Shown: positions 45,701 through 55,880, numbered from the stretch's first letter. The stretch is DNA of 64,000 nt from Sabethes cyaneus (GCF_943734655.1 NC_071355.1:240161527-240225526); one strand, 5' to 3'. The notes: generated from the sequence alone by a model not told the origin. Program-made: numbers and translations.

Positions 45701-46135
45701 AAATATGAAAATATGAAAATATGAAAATATGAAAATATGAAAATATGAAAATATGAAAATATGAAAATATGAAAATATGAAAATATGAAAATATGAAAAT
45801 ATGAAAATATGAAAATATGAAAATATGAAAATATGAAAATATGAAAATATGAAAATATGAAAATATGAAAATATGAAAATATGAAAATATGAAAATATGA
45901 AAATATGAAAATATGAAAATATGAAAATATGAAAATATGAAAATATGAAAATATGAAAATATGAAAATATGAAAATATGAAAATATGAAAATATGAAAAT
46001 ATGAAAATATGAAAATATGAAAATATGAAAATATGAAAATATGAAAATATGAAAATATGAAAATATGAAAATATGAAAATCTGAAAATCTGGAAACCAGA
46101 AAATCAGGAGACCGGAAAATCAGAAAAGCAGAAAA
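42775..46135 (+). repeat. Satellite field of 7- and 8-bp units
   Basis: Successive blocks share an AAA-ATC frame. TCAGAAA (7 bp) runs to about 43940 and again at 44010-44290. TCAGAAAA (8 bp) follows at 43940-44000, 44290-44350 and 44775-45370. TCTGAAAA occupies 44360-44770 and 45378-45570. Last comes TATGAAAA, about 63 near-perfect units, at 45575-46080. Rare variants (aaacggaaatc, cacaaatcac, caaaaaacctg) recur in the same order, showing higher-order duplication. The 553-codon minus-strand ORF spanning 45368-47029 is repeat translation. Confidence 0.95.
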
Positions 46136-46194
46136 CAGAGAGCAAAAATCTGAAGTAAAACAAATAAAAAGTAAGAAGAAATAAAAAGTAATAA

Positions 46195-46945
46195 GAAAAA
46201 AGTAAGAAGTAAGAAGTAAGAAGTAAGAAGTAAGAAGTAAGAAGTAAGAAGTAAGAAGTAAGAAGTAAGAAGTAAAAAGTAAGAAGTAAGAAGTAAGAAG
46301 TAAGAAGTAAGAAGTAAGAAGTAAGAAGTAAGAAGTAAGAAGTAAGAAGTAAGAAGTAAGAAGTAAGAAGTAAGAAGTAAGAAGTAAGAAGTAAGAAGTA
46401 AGAAGTAAGAAGTAAGAAGTAAGAAGTAAGAAGTAAGAAGTAAGAAGTAAGAAGTAAGAAGTAAGAAGTAAGAAGTAAGAAGTAAGAAGTAAGAAGTAAG
46501 AAGTAAGAAGTAAGAAGTAAGAAGTAAGAAGTAAGAAGTAAGAAGTAAGAAGTAAGAAGTAAGAAGTAAGAAGTAAGAAGTAAGAAGTAAGAAGTAAGAA
46601 GTAAGAAGTAAGAAGTAAGAAGTAAGAAGTAAAAAGTAAAAAGTAAAAAGTAAAAAGTAAAAAGTAAAAAGTAAAAAGTAAAAAGTAAAAAGTAAAAAGT
46701 AAAAAGTAAAAAGTAAAAAGTAAAAAGTAAAAAGTAAAAAGTAAAAAGTAAAAAGTAAAAAGTAAAAAGTAAAAAGTAAAAAGTAAAAAGTAAAAAGTAA
46801 AAAGTAAAAAGTAAAAAGTAAAAAGTAAAAAGTAAAAAGTAAAAAGTAAAAAGTAAAAAGTAAAAAGTAAAAAGTAAAAAGAAAAAAGAAAAAAGAAAAG
46901 AGAAAAAAGAAAAAAGTAAAAAGTGAAAAGTAAAAAGTAAAAACA
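46195..46945 (+). repeat. 7-bp satellite AAGAAGT then AAAAAGT
   Basis: About 60 AGTAAGA units (to about 46630) change abruptly to about 35 AGTAAAA units, then decay by 46945. A 60-bp degenerate bridge separates it from the preceding field. The LLLTSYF and LLFTFYF ORFs are artefacts. Confidence 0.95.
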
Positions 46946-48930
46946 ATAAATTTGTTTTATCAACAGTTCCTCCTCCTGAGAAGATCCCCACTTCATCCAA
47001 AAATATGAAGATAGTTTACCTGCAAACATGACTGTAATATTTCAAGCGAATGTAACGTTTTTCTTAAGAAGTTGCGATAAAGAAAGCAGTCCTACCTACT
47101 GAAATAATTTTCAGTATATATTGTCGTGATTGACTCTAATTCACAAAACCTTAACACTAGTTCAATCAACGATGATATTCTCAAAGAAATTCATAATTGA
47201 AACTAGCAATAACCTCTATTATTCCTTGTCTGTTCAACATTCGGTCTATTAGGTTATGCCATCAAGGTGAAGGCTATTTTTCCAAACCGAAATTTAATAA
47301 AAATTGAAAAATGGATGGAATCGTATCGGTCTTCTTAATTTCTATCGATTTTCTTCAATTCATCATGATGAGACGGTCTGTTCGCTTAGATTGGAATACA
47401 AATGAAGTCAAACGAATACGGTTAATAAATACGAACATCAGCATCCACTATTCTATTCAACGCAGGTATAAAAGCTGTAGGCAAACACCCATTTGCTATC
47501 TGACACCGTGAAACTCTAGATTACATGATTCATTTGTAAATAAAAAAACAAAACTAGAAAAACCGTGTTCACATAAAATGTGCGTGAGTAACACAAAATC
47601 CGCACACATACACACACACGCCGACGAAGATGTTGAATTGCAAATCAAGCAAAAATGGGAATTTAAAATATTCATCAATGCTTTCCAATCCGCTCAACAC
47701 GGTGTTTTCCTATTCATTGGATTGCATTCAACGGCGGTGGTGCAGTCGTCATCAGGAGAGAGCAGGTCCGCCCGGTACGCAGCTCAGTAGCACCGACCGA
47801 TGCGTTTTCATTCTGTTTCACACATAAACTTGGACCCACATACGGCCACACACACAGGCAGCTGGCAGAAATCGCTGGCGGCTGCACTGAATTGGGTCAG
47901 CGTGTAGCTCGAATCAACTGTATCCCCCCGAGAGGGATACGTTAATCAAACCAGGCGGAAGTAGCCATTGCTCTGCTTGCGTCAGGTGCCCTCTCGGTTC
48001 ATGGAAAATTTTCCATGTGTCCATTTTGACTCAAATGGTGGAGTCGACTTTTCCACCATATCGACCGGCACCGGCTGGTGGCAGACATCCACAGAAAAAA
48101 AAGAGAGAGACAGAGCCAGAGATGAGAACGACGATGTCTTCGAATGCTTTTGACGAATGACAAACATGTCGTTAGGCTCCGTGTTGGAATGGCTCCGGGT
48201 GGGTAAACGGAAAAGAAAGGATACACCCGATCGAATGACAAACGCCAACATTTGCACGAAGATAGATGACTTCTTTTTTCTGTTTGTGTGTTCATTTTGT
48301 ACACTTTTTGCCCGCTCTCTTCATTGGGTGCAAAATTTACAAGGGGGAAAAACGCCATGCTGCAGGTAAAACTCCCCCGGATGGACTGAACTGAGTGTGT
48401 TCCAAATGGATGACAACCTGCAGAACATCATCCATCTGTTCATCGACCATGTGGTAGGGAAAATTGTACCTTCAACGCTTTAACCGGTCGAAATAAATGT
48501 TTTTCATCGGAATATGAGCATACTCACTTGTGAGTGCAGAAACATCTCATTTCGATGTTCGATGAGATCAATGTTAGTTTTTTTGTGTTCTTTCCTAGCA
48601 CATACTGAGGCTTGCTTTTGATCATAGGGACAGATTATTTCATGACACTGAATCAAAAATGTGCAACAAACAAAAAAATATGCCTTTAATTTAAATTGCT
48701 TTTATCTTGAACTTTGATTTATGTAAATAAAAGGAAAAGTTTGATATGATCTCAATCTACAGATTCTACTAAGATACTCATCGAAAGAACACATTACTAC
48801 GATAGGATAATTTTCTTGAGTCGACAAAGAAAGCGGGAGGCGGAGTCCTCATAGTTTTGTCGTCCATTTATTACGATCTGAATCAATAATCAATGAAAAT
48901 TTATTCCTTCAAATTAAAAACAGAATTACC
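46946..48930. other. Low-copy DNA, no gene recognised
   Basis: The middle part (47570-48400) is GC-richer with CACACA and GAGAGA words; overlapping ORFs up to 119 codons have no domains. Possibly host regulatory or intronic DNA. Confidence 0.35.
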
Positions 48931-48937
48931 GAAATGT

Positions 48938-49300
48938 AATACGGCTTCTCCAAAGTTCGCTTGACTAGGAGAAATTTATTGGTGTTCATAGACGACTCAT
49001 TCAATGCAGTGGACCATATAGAAGGAGTTTATACGTACTTTAGCAAGGTATTTGATGATCGCACTGACATACAAATACTGTTTTTCAAAGTGCAAAAAAA
49101 TGGAATTGAGCCAGGGCTCCTGAAATGGCTTGAATCATATTTAACTAATCGTTTAGTAAACAAATAATTCTGGTATCCCTCAAGGCTCTTATTTGGGATC
49201 TCTTCTTTTCATTTTGTACGTGATCGACATTTCCTTCATTCTCGTGGAACTTCAAGTGCTTATATATGTCGACGGCATGAAGTTTTTTTTTGTAATGTAA
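48938..49300 (+). pseudogene. Non-LTR reverse transcriptase fragment
   Basis: Forward translation gives QYGF, then EGVYTYFSKVFDD (degraded catalytic motif A), NGIEPGLLKWLESYLTNR, SGIPQGSYLGSLLFILYV and LIYVDGMKFF. The last is a decayed YADD box with catalytic Asp changes. Stops and a shift near 49165 split it. It resembles Jockey/CR1-type reverse transcriptases. It lies about 0.8 kb left of the histone palindrome; another RT scrap on the opposite strand lies right of it. Confidence 0.8.
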
Positions 49301-49836
49301 GGCAGAATGAAATACACATATTCTACACGTGGTGTAGAACTTACAGGGTGAGTAGTAATAATAAGGGAATCAAAATAATATTGTTCATACACAGAAATAA
49401 CCGACAAAAACGAAGAGTGATAAAACAAAGTTATTCTCTGCCTGCCTGCTCTCACAAGCGCTTGTTGTTGGTGATGCAGATATACAATAAAATATGTCTT
49501 TGTCGTAAATCGGCTGGTTACAGACAATACTTTATAAGCAACTTGAACAAAAGGGACAAACAGTAAAATCCTTAAGAAAAAGACTAGCTTGCTTTGACCT
49601 AAAGTCTGGTGTACAAAAGTTACCAACGTTACCTTGGTAACTACCAAACACTGCCACTGCCGACACAGTGTGACATGATTAGGACTGCTTTTGGTGCGTA
49701 CAATACGTATTGCATTACAGCAGTGTGTCTTTTTCGCAGGCAACAACATAGTTGTCTTGAAACATCCGTATCCACGATAAACCGCTTTGATAACTTGTCA
49801 TTGTCCTAACTTCCATGCAATGGTGACAAACTTTCA
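49301..49836. other. Unclassified
   Basis: Between the RT scrap and the Penelope-like fragment. It might include the 3' part of the Penelope-like element, but no GIY-YIG motif could be read. Confidence 0.35.
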
Positions 49837-50074
49837 TCATACGGTGTCGCAACATTTTGAAGTAGGGACAAATTTCCTCATTTTTCGACCGGGAGGACGT
49901 GTTCTATTTTCGTCGTATTCTACTGCCACTCTTTTAAGTTCTGGAATTATTGGTTTTAGTGTTGTGAGTGATTTTTTGTATGCTTCTCTTCTTTTCTTGG
50001 CAATAATGTTCTGGATTGTCTTTTCTTTGTATCCGTTCAGTTTTGCAACTTCCAAAATGTGTACCAATTCTTTT
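49837..50074 (-). pseudogene. Penelope-like element fragment (post-RT linker)
   Basis: The minus-strand ORF reads SKELVHILEVAKLNGYKEKT, then IAKKRREAYKKSLTTLKP and ELKRVAVEYDE. This resembles the basic segment between RT and GIY-YIG endonuclease in Penelope-like proteins (a TIQNII-KKRR block, then TTLKP and KRV). It ends at position 49837 and at its start abuts the GACGTAG boundary of the palindrome. The RT part of a Penelope-like element lies in the palindrome loop on the same strand, so both may come from one split element. Confidence 0.6.
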
Positions 50075-50689
50075 GACGTAGGACTACGTCTTACGGCAAG
50101 TTTTGAGATAGGGTCATTCCAAAAAATCGAAAAATGCGAGCGTCACGAAAAATGATAGGTTTTGAGCGCTAATAGCACAGCGGTTTTCCGATCGATTTTT
50201 TATATTCTTACACCAACCGATCGGAAAATCTTCTAAGAATTGACCCAAATGAAGAAAAGTATGGATTCTTATTGTTGAACTATTGAAAAATTGAAAATAA
50301 AGAACCTATGTTTTACCAGAATTCTTGCTTCGTGATTGGTTGTTGGAAATGACGTCATCAAAGTAGAAACGCGTTTTTACGCTTCGGCTTATAATTCAGT
50401 CAATTTTCAATAGATTTTCAAGATATTTACACCAATTGATCGGAAAATCGATTTAGAAAATATTGAAAATACAGAAAACTATTGATTTTCAATGCGCGTC
50501 ATTGGAAAATTGAATTATTTTCATATTTTTGCCTTCCCTCGTCAGTGCTTCCCTAGCACGGATGACAGAAATATATACGATATAAGCTATGGGTTAAGCT
50601 TCCTTATGATTGTATTTAATTTACGCCCTATAGAATCCGATCGAAAATTGTTGAGCTTCAGCTGTTGCTGCTTCCCACGGATAAGGCAA

Positions 50690-50790
50690 CGAAGACATGC
50701 AAATTCACCAAGCAAGACGCCAACAAACCGAAGAATCCATCGACTCATCCGCCAGTGAACGATATAGTTTTGGCTGCTATGCCTTTTACT
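50690..50790 (+). pseudogene. Histone H1 fragment (globular-domain start)
   Basis: The frame at 50719-50781 reads STHPPVNDIVLAAM after a Lys/Pro-rich lead, matching the start of the linker-histone globular domain (HPP, then a helix with hydrophobic IVLAAM). The rest of the globular domain (SLQAIKKYI region) is absent and the frame runs into unrelated repeat DNA. Immediately upstream is the octamer ATGCAAAT (50697-50704), a known histone promoter element in animals; here it lies in the leader and its relevance is unproven. No start codon for H1 is visible. Confidence 0.75.
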
Positions 50791-50906
50791 GCGCATCGTC
50801 ACTCGTCAGCGGCTTTCGTTGGCGGCACATCGGACAGGCAGTTCTCGAGTCACATCCATGGCATAATTTTAAAAGTTGTATTTGAAACATTGTCTTACGG
50901 TGCACA

Positions 50907-51187
50907 TCGTCGTCAGTTGGTCGTGTTCATCGGCTGCTGAGGAAAGGAAAGTATGCTGAGCATGTGTAGGAGCTGGAGCACTCGTTTCGCTGCCGTGATG
51001 GAATATCTGGCTGCTGAAGTTCCGGAATTGGCAGGAAATATGCTGCTCGCGACGACGAAACGATCAGAGCTATCGACACTTGCAGCTGGCCATCCGCAAC
51101 GACGAAAGTTGAACAAATTGCTGTCCGGTGTCACCACTGCTCAGAGAAATGTCTTTCCGAACATCCACGCTGTATTGTTTCCAATAT
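50907..51187 (+). pseudogene. Histone H2A fragment, left outer copy
   Basis: From cagttggtcgtgttcatcgg (H2A VGRIHR) the sequence follows H2A with small indels: an RLLRKG equivalent, AVMEYLAAEVPELAGN, a region where GNAARDNKKTR is shifted, LNKLLSGVTTAQ and NIHAVLFP. Frameshifts after AGN and before LNK show it is dead. The first 25 or so residues are missing. It ends in VEKPFF where functional H2A has LPKKTEKK, and a histone-type stem-loop follows at 51203. Confidence 0.9.
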
Positions 51188-51202
51188 ATCACGTCGAAAA
51201 AC

Positions 51203-51218
51203 CGTTCTTTTAAGAGCG
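51203..51218 (+). promoter_or_regulatory. Histone-type 3' stem-loop
   Basis: cgttcttttaagagcg forms a 6-bp stem with a TTTA loop, the SLBP-type shape used for histone mRNA 3' ends. It sits just after the H2A fragment. The outer pairs differ from the canonical GG...CC. Confidence 0.65.
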
Positions 51219-51339
51219 AAACATATGTTCATGAAGATTTAAGGAATATTCGCTCACTGACATTCAATTTAATTCGATTGATTCTAATTGTTCACTTCAT
51301 ATTAAATAATTTTTACCCGATCACCTCTTGCGCTACTGT

Positions 51340-51415
51340 TCACTTGTTGCTGCCGGTTGAGTTGGCCGTCTCGGAAGGTACCAAAGCAGTCAACAAATAT
51401 ACTAGCTCCAAGTAA
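51340..51415 (+). pseudogene. Histone H2B C-terminus
   Basis: The last 23 codons read [20 protein letters not shown] and end SSK-stop. This matches the H2B end ([26 protein letters not shown] in animals) with a two-residue loss after ELA. The upstream part of H2B is absent. It lies about 130 bp after the H2A stem-loop, on the same strand. Confidence 0.9.
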
Positions 51416-51504
51416 ATGTGTCGGTCAAGCGCCAAAATGCATTTAAATCTATGGATTGAAACTGTTTTAGTAACATCTTTTACATCTTCATATAAGACTT
51501 TCTT

Positions 51505-51520
51505 CATTCTTAAAAGAACG
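51505..51520 (-). promoter_or_regulatory. Histone-type 3' stem-loop, minus strand
   Basis: Complement cgttcttttaagaatg, 6-bp stem with TTTA loop. It points toward the H2B fragment from the opposite strand, so an oppositely oriented histone end may have lain to its right. Confidence 0.55.
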
Positions 51521-51825
51521 GTTTTCGGTAATTGATGAAACTTAGGAAACTTTTCACTAAGTTTTCTTTAGCAACACAAATCTATCCATCACCAATGCTA
51601 CAGTAATACATAGCGTAATTTTCTTTGGCAGTAAAAGGTAACTTAGCTCTTTTGTTCAGACTGAAATTGAAATGCTCCATTTTCTTCAACGTAGATGGTG
51701 GAATGATGGACCACAAAAAATAGGCGGAACTGTTTCTTGTCGCTTGCTCTGGTACATAACGCGAGGTAAACCAGCGAACAGCATTATTCAAACGCTAGCT
51801 GAGCTACTGCCAACATCTTACTGGT

Positions 51826-51965
51826 ATGTCTGGCCGGGACAAAGGAGAAAGCATCAAGGGCAAGCAAAAGTCACGCTCGCTACAGTTCCCAGTCAGTCGT
51901 ATTCATCGACTGCTGAGGAAAGGAAACTATTGAAGCAGGAGCTGGCTGCCGTGATGGAATAATTA
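51826..51965 (+). pseudogene. Histone H2A 5' part, left inner copy
   Basis: Starts atgtctggccgggacaaagg, matching MSGRGKGGK, then KGKAKSRS with small deletions, then QFPVSRIHRLLRKGN, then a jump to AAVME followed by a stop (TAA). It supplies the H2A start that the outer copy lacks. After the stop a short tcagttggccac-like scrap (HLQLA region) remains near 51985. Confidence 0.85.
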
Positions 51966-52189
51966 ACTGCGGAAACAGTTGGCCACCTGGACTGGTATTT
52001 CATCGTGACTCATGACTATACACGAACGGCTTCGTCGATCGCATAGTTGCTGTGGCTTTCCGGTTGGTTCGTTGCAACAAGCCGTGCCTGGTTTGCGCTT
52101 TTCGGTACTCCAATGTACCGAAAAGAAAATTACGTTAAGTGCGTTAGTGCAAGTTTATCGCAAGCTGGAGTTATGGTAATCAAACAATC

Positions 52190-52205
52190 GGTTCTTTTAA
52201 GGACC
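52190..52205 (+). promoter_or_regulatory. Histone-type 3' stem-loop
   Basis: ggttcttttaaggacc followed by acgc: the closest here to the animal consensus GGYYCTTTTNARRRCC, with a 6-bp stem and TTTA loop. Confidence 0.75.
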
Positions 52206-52385
52206 ACGCAACAATTGAAGAGTTAATTGTATTTTCTTGTCTAGTTAATACGATAATAACACAGGCAACGAGGGAAAAGTTGAATTTTTCGCCGTTACGG
52301 ACGATCAACAAATGGCGGGAATAAGTTTTCTAAGTATTCTCTTGTATTCTTTTGTAAGCCGCAGAAAAGTTTTGCGTAAAATTTT

Positions 52386-52540
52386 CAGTTTTTTGAAAAC
52401 TCGTCGTCGTATCGCCACCATATTTTTGGGAGTACTTGGTTTTGTTCCACCTTGCTCATAAGGTTAGCCATGAACAGTTCACACAGGAACGGTGATAATG
52501 GATTGCCCATCGGTGCACCTTTCAACTGTTTGCACCGTCC
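52386..52540 (-). pseudogene. Penelope-like reverse transcriptase fragment
   Basis: Minus-strand reading LKGAPMGNPLSPFLCELFMA, then LPKIWWRYDDEF. GxPMGxPLSP and WxRYVDD are the Penelope-type RT signatures; one codon of the VDD box is missing and a stop follows at the edge of the left palindrome arm. It lies in the loop between the arms. A same-strand Penelope-like linker lies beyond the left arm, consistent with one element split by the arm. Confidence 0.8.
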
Positions 52541-53221
52541 GTTACGGAGGCATGACTGTGCAAGCTGCTAGTTGCGTTATGCATAGCGTTCGTATTCCAC
52601 CACTGAACAGGCGGTGTGAATTTGAATGCGCGGTGGTGTGAATGCGGCAAAAAAAATCAGAGGGGTTGTGCACAAGACACGACCGCATAGGTGACGTAGG
52701 ACCACGTAAGTCTCTTTGTAGCGATAGTAGGATGTATCCATGTATATAATAATACGATTCTTCATGTATACAAGCTACATCCGTAACGGTCATCAAAGTA
52801 GAAACATTGTATACATTCAATCCTCAACCGATTTTGGAGTTATATCCATGAATTGATTGAATCTATTTTATTAAAACGAAATCAAGTTAGTAACTAAACC
52901 AAACAGTAAATAAATTTGTATGATATGTTTCTACGTTGAATAGTGCTTTTCCTTTAGTAATCGGTATACGGTACGCGCGAGTTTTCAAAAAGTTGAAAAT
53001 TTTGCTCAATTTTCTGCGGCTTACAAAAGGACACGGATAAAGCATTTACAACCTGCAGACGCATTGGAAGTCGCAGAAAATGTCACCTGTGACCAAAAAA
53101 CTTATTACCGTCATTGGTTGGTCGTCCGCAATGGCAAAAAATTCAACTTTTCCCTCGTTGACTCTGTTAATTATGGTATTAACTGGGCAAGGAAATATAA
53201 TAAACTCTTCAATCGTTGTGT

Positions 53222-53237
53222 GGCCCTTAAAAGAACC
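53222..53237 (-). promoter_or_regulatory. Histone-type 3' stem-loop, minus strand
   Basis: Complement ggttcttttaagggcc, then acac: mirror partner of the stem-loop at 52190. Confidence 0.75.
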
Positions 53238-53440
53238 GATTGTTTGATTATCATAACTCCAGCTTGCAATAAACTTGCACTAACGCACTTAACGTAATTC
53301 TCTGCTCGGTAAATTGGAGTACCGATAACCGCTAACCAGGCACGGCTTGTTGCAACGGACCAACCGGAAAGCCTCAGCAGCTATACGATCAACGAAACCG
53401 TTCGTGTATGGTCCTGAATCACGATGAAATAACACTCCAA

Positions 53441-53562
53441 GTGGCCAACTGCAAGTGACGTGGGATGCTTCATGCTTCTGGACGTTTTGTTGTCGCGAGC
53501 AGCATATTTCCTGCCAATTCCAGGACTTCAGCGGCCACCTATGCCATCACGGCAATGAAACG
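53441..53562 (-). pseudogene. Histone H2A fragment, right inner copy
   Basis: Minus strand: AVMA-stop-VAAEVLELAGN, then a shifted segment, then RHLQLA. Only the middle of H2A remains, with stops. Confidence 0.8.
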
Positions 53563-53703
53563 AACCACCAGTAACAAGCGAACAAAACCACGAGGTGATC
53601 GGTCAAAATTATTTGATAAGAAGCGAACAATCAGATCAATCTAAATTAAATAGAATTTAAATCTGTGAGTGAAAATTCCTCAAATCTTCATGAACACATG
53701 TTT

Positions 53704-53719
53704 CGTTCTTAAAAGAACG
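53704..53719 (-). promoter_or_regulatory. Histone-type 3' stem-loop, minus strand
   Basis: Complement cgttcttttaagaacg, a perfect 6-bp stem with TTTA loop, about 27 bp after the H2A stop of the right outer copy, the normal position for a histone mRNA end signal. Confidence 0.7.
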
Positions 53720-53745
53720 GTTTTTCAACGTGATTTGCTGGAAAT

Positions 53746-53995
53746 TTAAGCCTTCTTTTCCGTCTTCTTGGGCAGCAACAAAACAGTTTGAATGTTCGAA
53801 AAGACACTTCTCATAGCAGCGGTGACACGGGACAGCAATTTGTTCAACTCCTCGTTGTTGCGGATGGCCAGCTGCAAGTGACGATAATTCTGATCGTTTC
53901 GTTGTCGCGAGCAGCATATGTCCTCCCAATTCCAGAACTCCTGTCGCCAGATATTCCATCACGGCAGCGATCATTGAGTGCTCCAGCTCCAACAC
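53746..53995 (-). pseudogene. Histone H2A fragment, right outer copy
   Basis: From gtgttggagctggagcac (VGAGAP) the minus strand follows H2A through AAVMEYLA, VLELGGH, a shifted ARDNKK region and the HLQLAIRN and LNKLL equivalents. It ends with the nucleotide sequence for LPKKTEKKA and a stop (53746-53748), so the authentic C-terminus is kept. Several single-base shifts split the frame. The leader with atttgcat joins H2A directly, showing a deletion of H1 and of the H2A start in this arm. Confidence 0.9.
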
Positions 53996-54689
53996 CTCGC
54001 TTGGTGAATTTGCATGTCTTCGTTGCCTTATCCGTGGGAAGCAGCAACAGCTGAAGCTCAACAATTTTCGATCGGATTCTGTAGGGTGTAAATTAAATAC
54101 AATCATAAGAAAGCTTAACCCATAGCTTATATCGTATATATTTCTGTCATCCGTGCTAGGGAAGCACTGACGAGGGAAGGCAAAAATATGAAAATAATTC
54201 AAATTTTCAAAAGCAATTCAAAAACAACAATTTTTCAAATTCAATTTCAAAAACAAAATCAATAGTTTTCTATATTTTCAATATTTTCAATCGATTTCCC
54301 GATCAATTGGTGTAAATATCTCGGAAATCTATTGAAAATTGACTGAATTATAAGCCGAAGCGTGAAAACGCGTTTCTACTTTGATGACGTCATTTCCAAC
54401 AACCAATCACGAAGCGAGAATTCTGGTAAACATAGGTTCATTATTTTCAATTTTTCAATAGTTCAACATCAAGAATCCACTCTTTATTTGGGTCAATTCT
54501 TAGAAGATTTTCCAATCGATTGGTGTAAAAATATTGAAAATCGATTGGAAAACCGCTGAGCTATTAGCGCTCAAAACCTTTCATTTTTCGTGACGCACGC
54601 ATTTTTCGATTTTTTGGAATGACACCCTATCTGAAAACTTGCCGTAAGACGTAGTCCTACGTCAAAAAGATCGGTTGAAGACCTGTTCC

Positions 54690-55200
54690 TGAAAGTAAAC
54701 CTTACAAATTTCTAGCAAAATCCAGTTTGCTTCTTATGAGACCTGCGTATATCGCCAATATTGCATGCGGATCATCGAGGTCACGGTCAAACCTCCTAAT
54801 AAGCGCAAAAAGTTTCAGGCTCTGATTAATCACGTTGTCGATATGTCTAACAAAAGAAAGTGACCTGTCGAATATTACCTCTAGGTCTCGAACATATTTT
54901 ACACGTGGTATAGTACTGTCACGGTGAGTCGAAGATCACGGAGCTAACTTTCTTAGCATTTACTTTTAATCCACAGTTTTCATGGAACCTTCCAAAGTGC
55001 TCTAAATCGTACTGCACTTTTGGCAGTCATCCATGGTCTTACTGAGAAAACAATTTTTCACGTCTTCAGCATAAATTACTAAAAACGGTTGCGTGAGCTT
55101 CAGGCAATTTGTTCATTAAAATCACAAACAGTAAACGTCTTAAGTGGCTACCTTGTGGTGCTCCTGATTGCACGGTAAACGGACAGGATTTGTTGCCACG
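54690..55200 (-). pseudogene. Decayed non-LTR RT fragment
   Basis: Minus strand: QSGAPQGSHL...LLFVILMNKLPE, a ruined YADD box, GLKVNAKK and, in another frame, DRSLSFVRHIDNVINQSLKL and ALIRRFDRDLDDPHAILAIY. These are RT palm and thumb motifs of a Jockey/CR1-like element with many stops and shifts. Confidence 0.75.
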
Positions 55201-55459
55201 GAGTTTTACGAATTAGGTTTGATTTTTGAAACACGATCTCAACCGGTTAAATCGCAAGCCTCGAATGACAAAGTCTTCCACTGCGTCTAAGATACTGTAG
55301 ATACTAACAGCATTCGTTTGACAGTCGCGATAATAATGGAAGCAAAAAGGGAACTTGTGAACTTGTCTGTTTTTGGAAAAATGTTCGACCGTGTGATATT
55401 TTAAAAAGATTAAAAGATTCATCTTTCGTACCACCAAGCGATACAAGAAAACCGGTTCT

Positions 55460-55880
55460 TAGACAATACTCCCCAATCCTGGCCGTAAACGCCCTGTAAG
55501 GACACCGAAAGCCATTAAACGTGTAAAAGAGCGGATGCGACGGAAACCAGTCAGCCTGGACGTAAGATGGCCAACAAACGGGGAATTTCGCAGTCAAGTA
55601 GAAGAATATTTTGAAAGATGATCTTCGATTAATTCCATAGGTTTCAGAATATTTCCAGAGTGATGACATGGGTACGTTTCTCCAAAAACATGCAAGCTCC
55701 ATTGCTGATCATTGAGCACGGTTTTAAAATCAACACTAAATATCACATCGATAATTTTTGCTTTCCATCGTCAAAAAACACTACAAGAATGCATCATATT
55801 GCTGCCAGCAAGATTCGGCACCGTCTCACCAAGCGAAATGCATGGGGACTTTTATGCATAGGGTTACATTAGAGCACTGA
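55460..55880 (+). pseudogene. Decayed mariner-like transposase
   Basis: Forward strand: GRKRPVRTPKAIKRVKERMR and RKMANK-type sequence (second helix-turn-helix of mariner-family transposases). After a gap come GFKINTKYHIDN and CCQQDSAPSHQAK, the region of the second catalytic Asp. The first catalytic motif is missing and stops abound. No terminal inverted repeats were found. Confidence 0.75.

Larger units (their letters stand above)
50075..54663. repeat. Histone-derived palindromic repeat
   Basis: Two inverted arms, 50075-52403 and 52978-54663, flank a 574-bp centre. Outer ends are GACGTAGGACTACGTC and its complement. Inward, each arm has an AT-rich block (accaattgatcggaaaatcg, gatgacgtcatttcc), a block with ttccctagcacggatgacag, a leader with atgcaaattcaccaagc, then histone-derived segments. 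The inner part ends in cgagttttcaaaaa. The left arm keeps H1, H2A, H2B and a second H2A 5' part. The right arm has lost H1 but keeps the exact H2A end. All histone pieces are broken, so this is a non-coding mosaic. It is either a decayed, inverted histone cluster or a mobile repeat that captured one. Confidence 0.85.

Noticed and set aside
42775..46945. CRISPR-like regular repeats
   Set aside because: There are no unique spacers, the unit is 7-8 bp, and the DNA is clearly eukaryotic.
45368..47029. 553-codon open frame of LLFTFYF and FSYFHIFI repeats
   Set aside because: It is the translation of 7- and 8-bp satellites that lack stops in that frame.
50907..53995. Functional histone genes
   Set aside because: Every H1, H2A and H2B piece has frameshifts, stops or missing parts.
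48938..55200. LINE scraps on both sides of the palindrome as a further outer inverted repeat
   Set aside because: They are in opposite orientation but differ in sequence beyond the shared RT motifs, so they look like different families.
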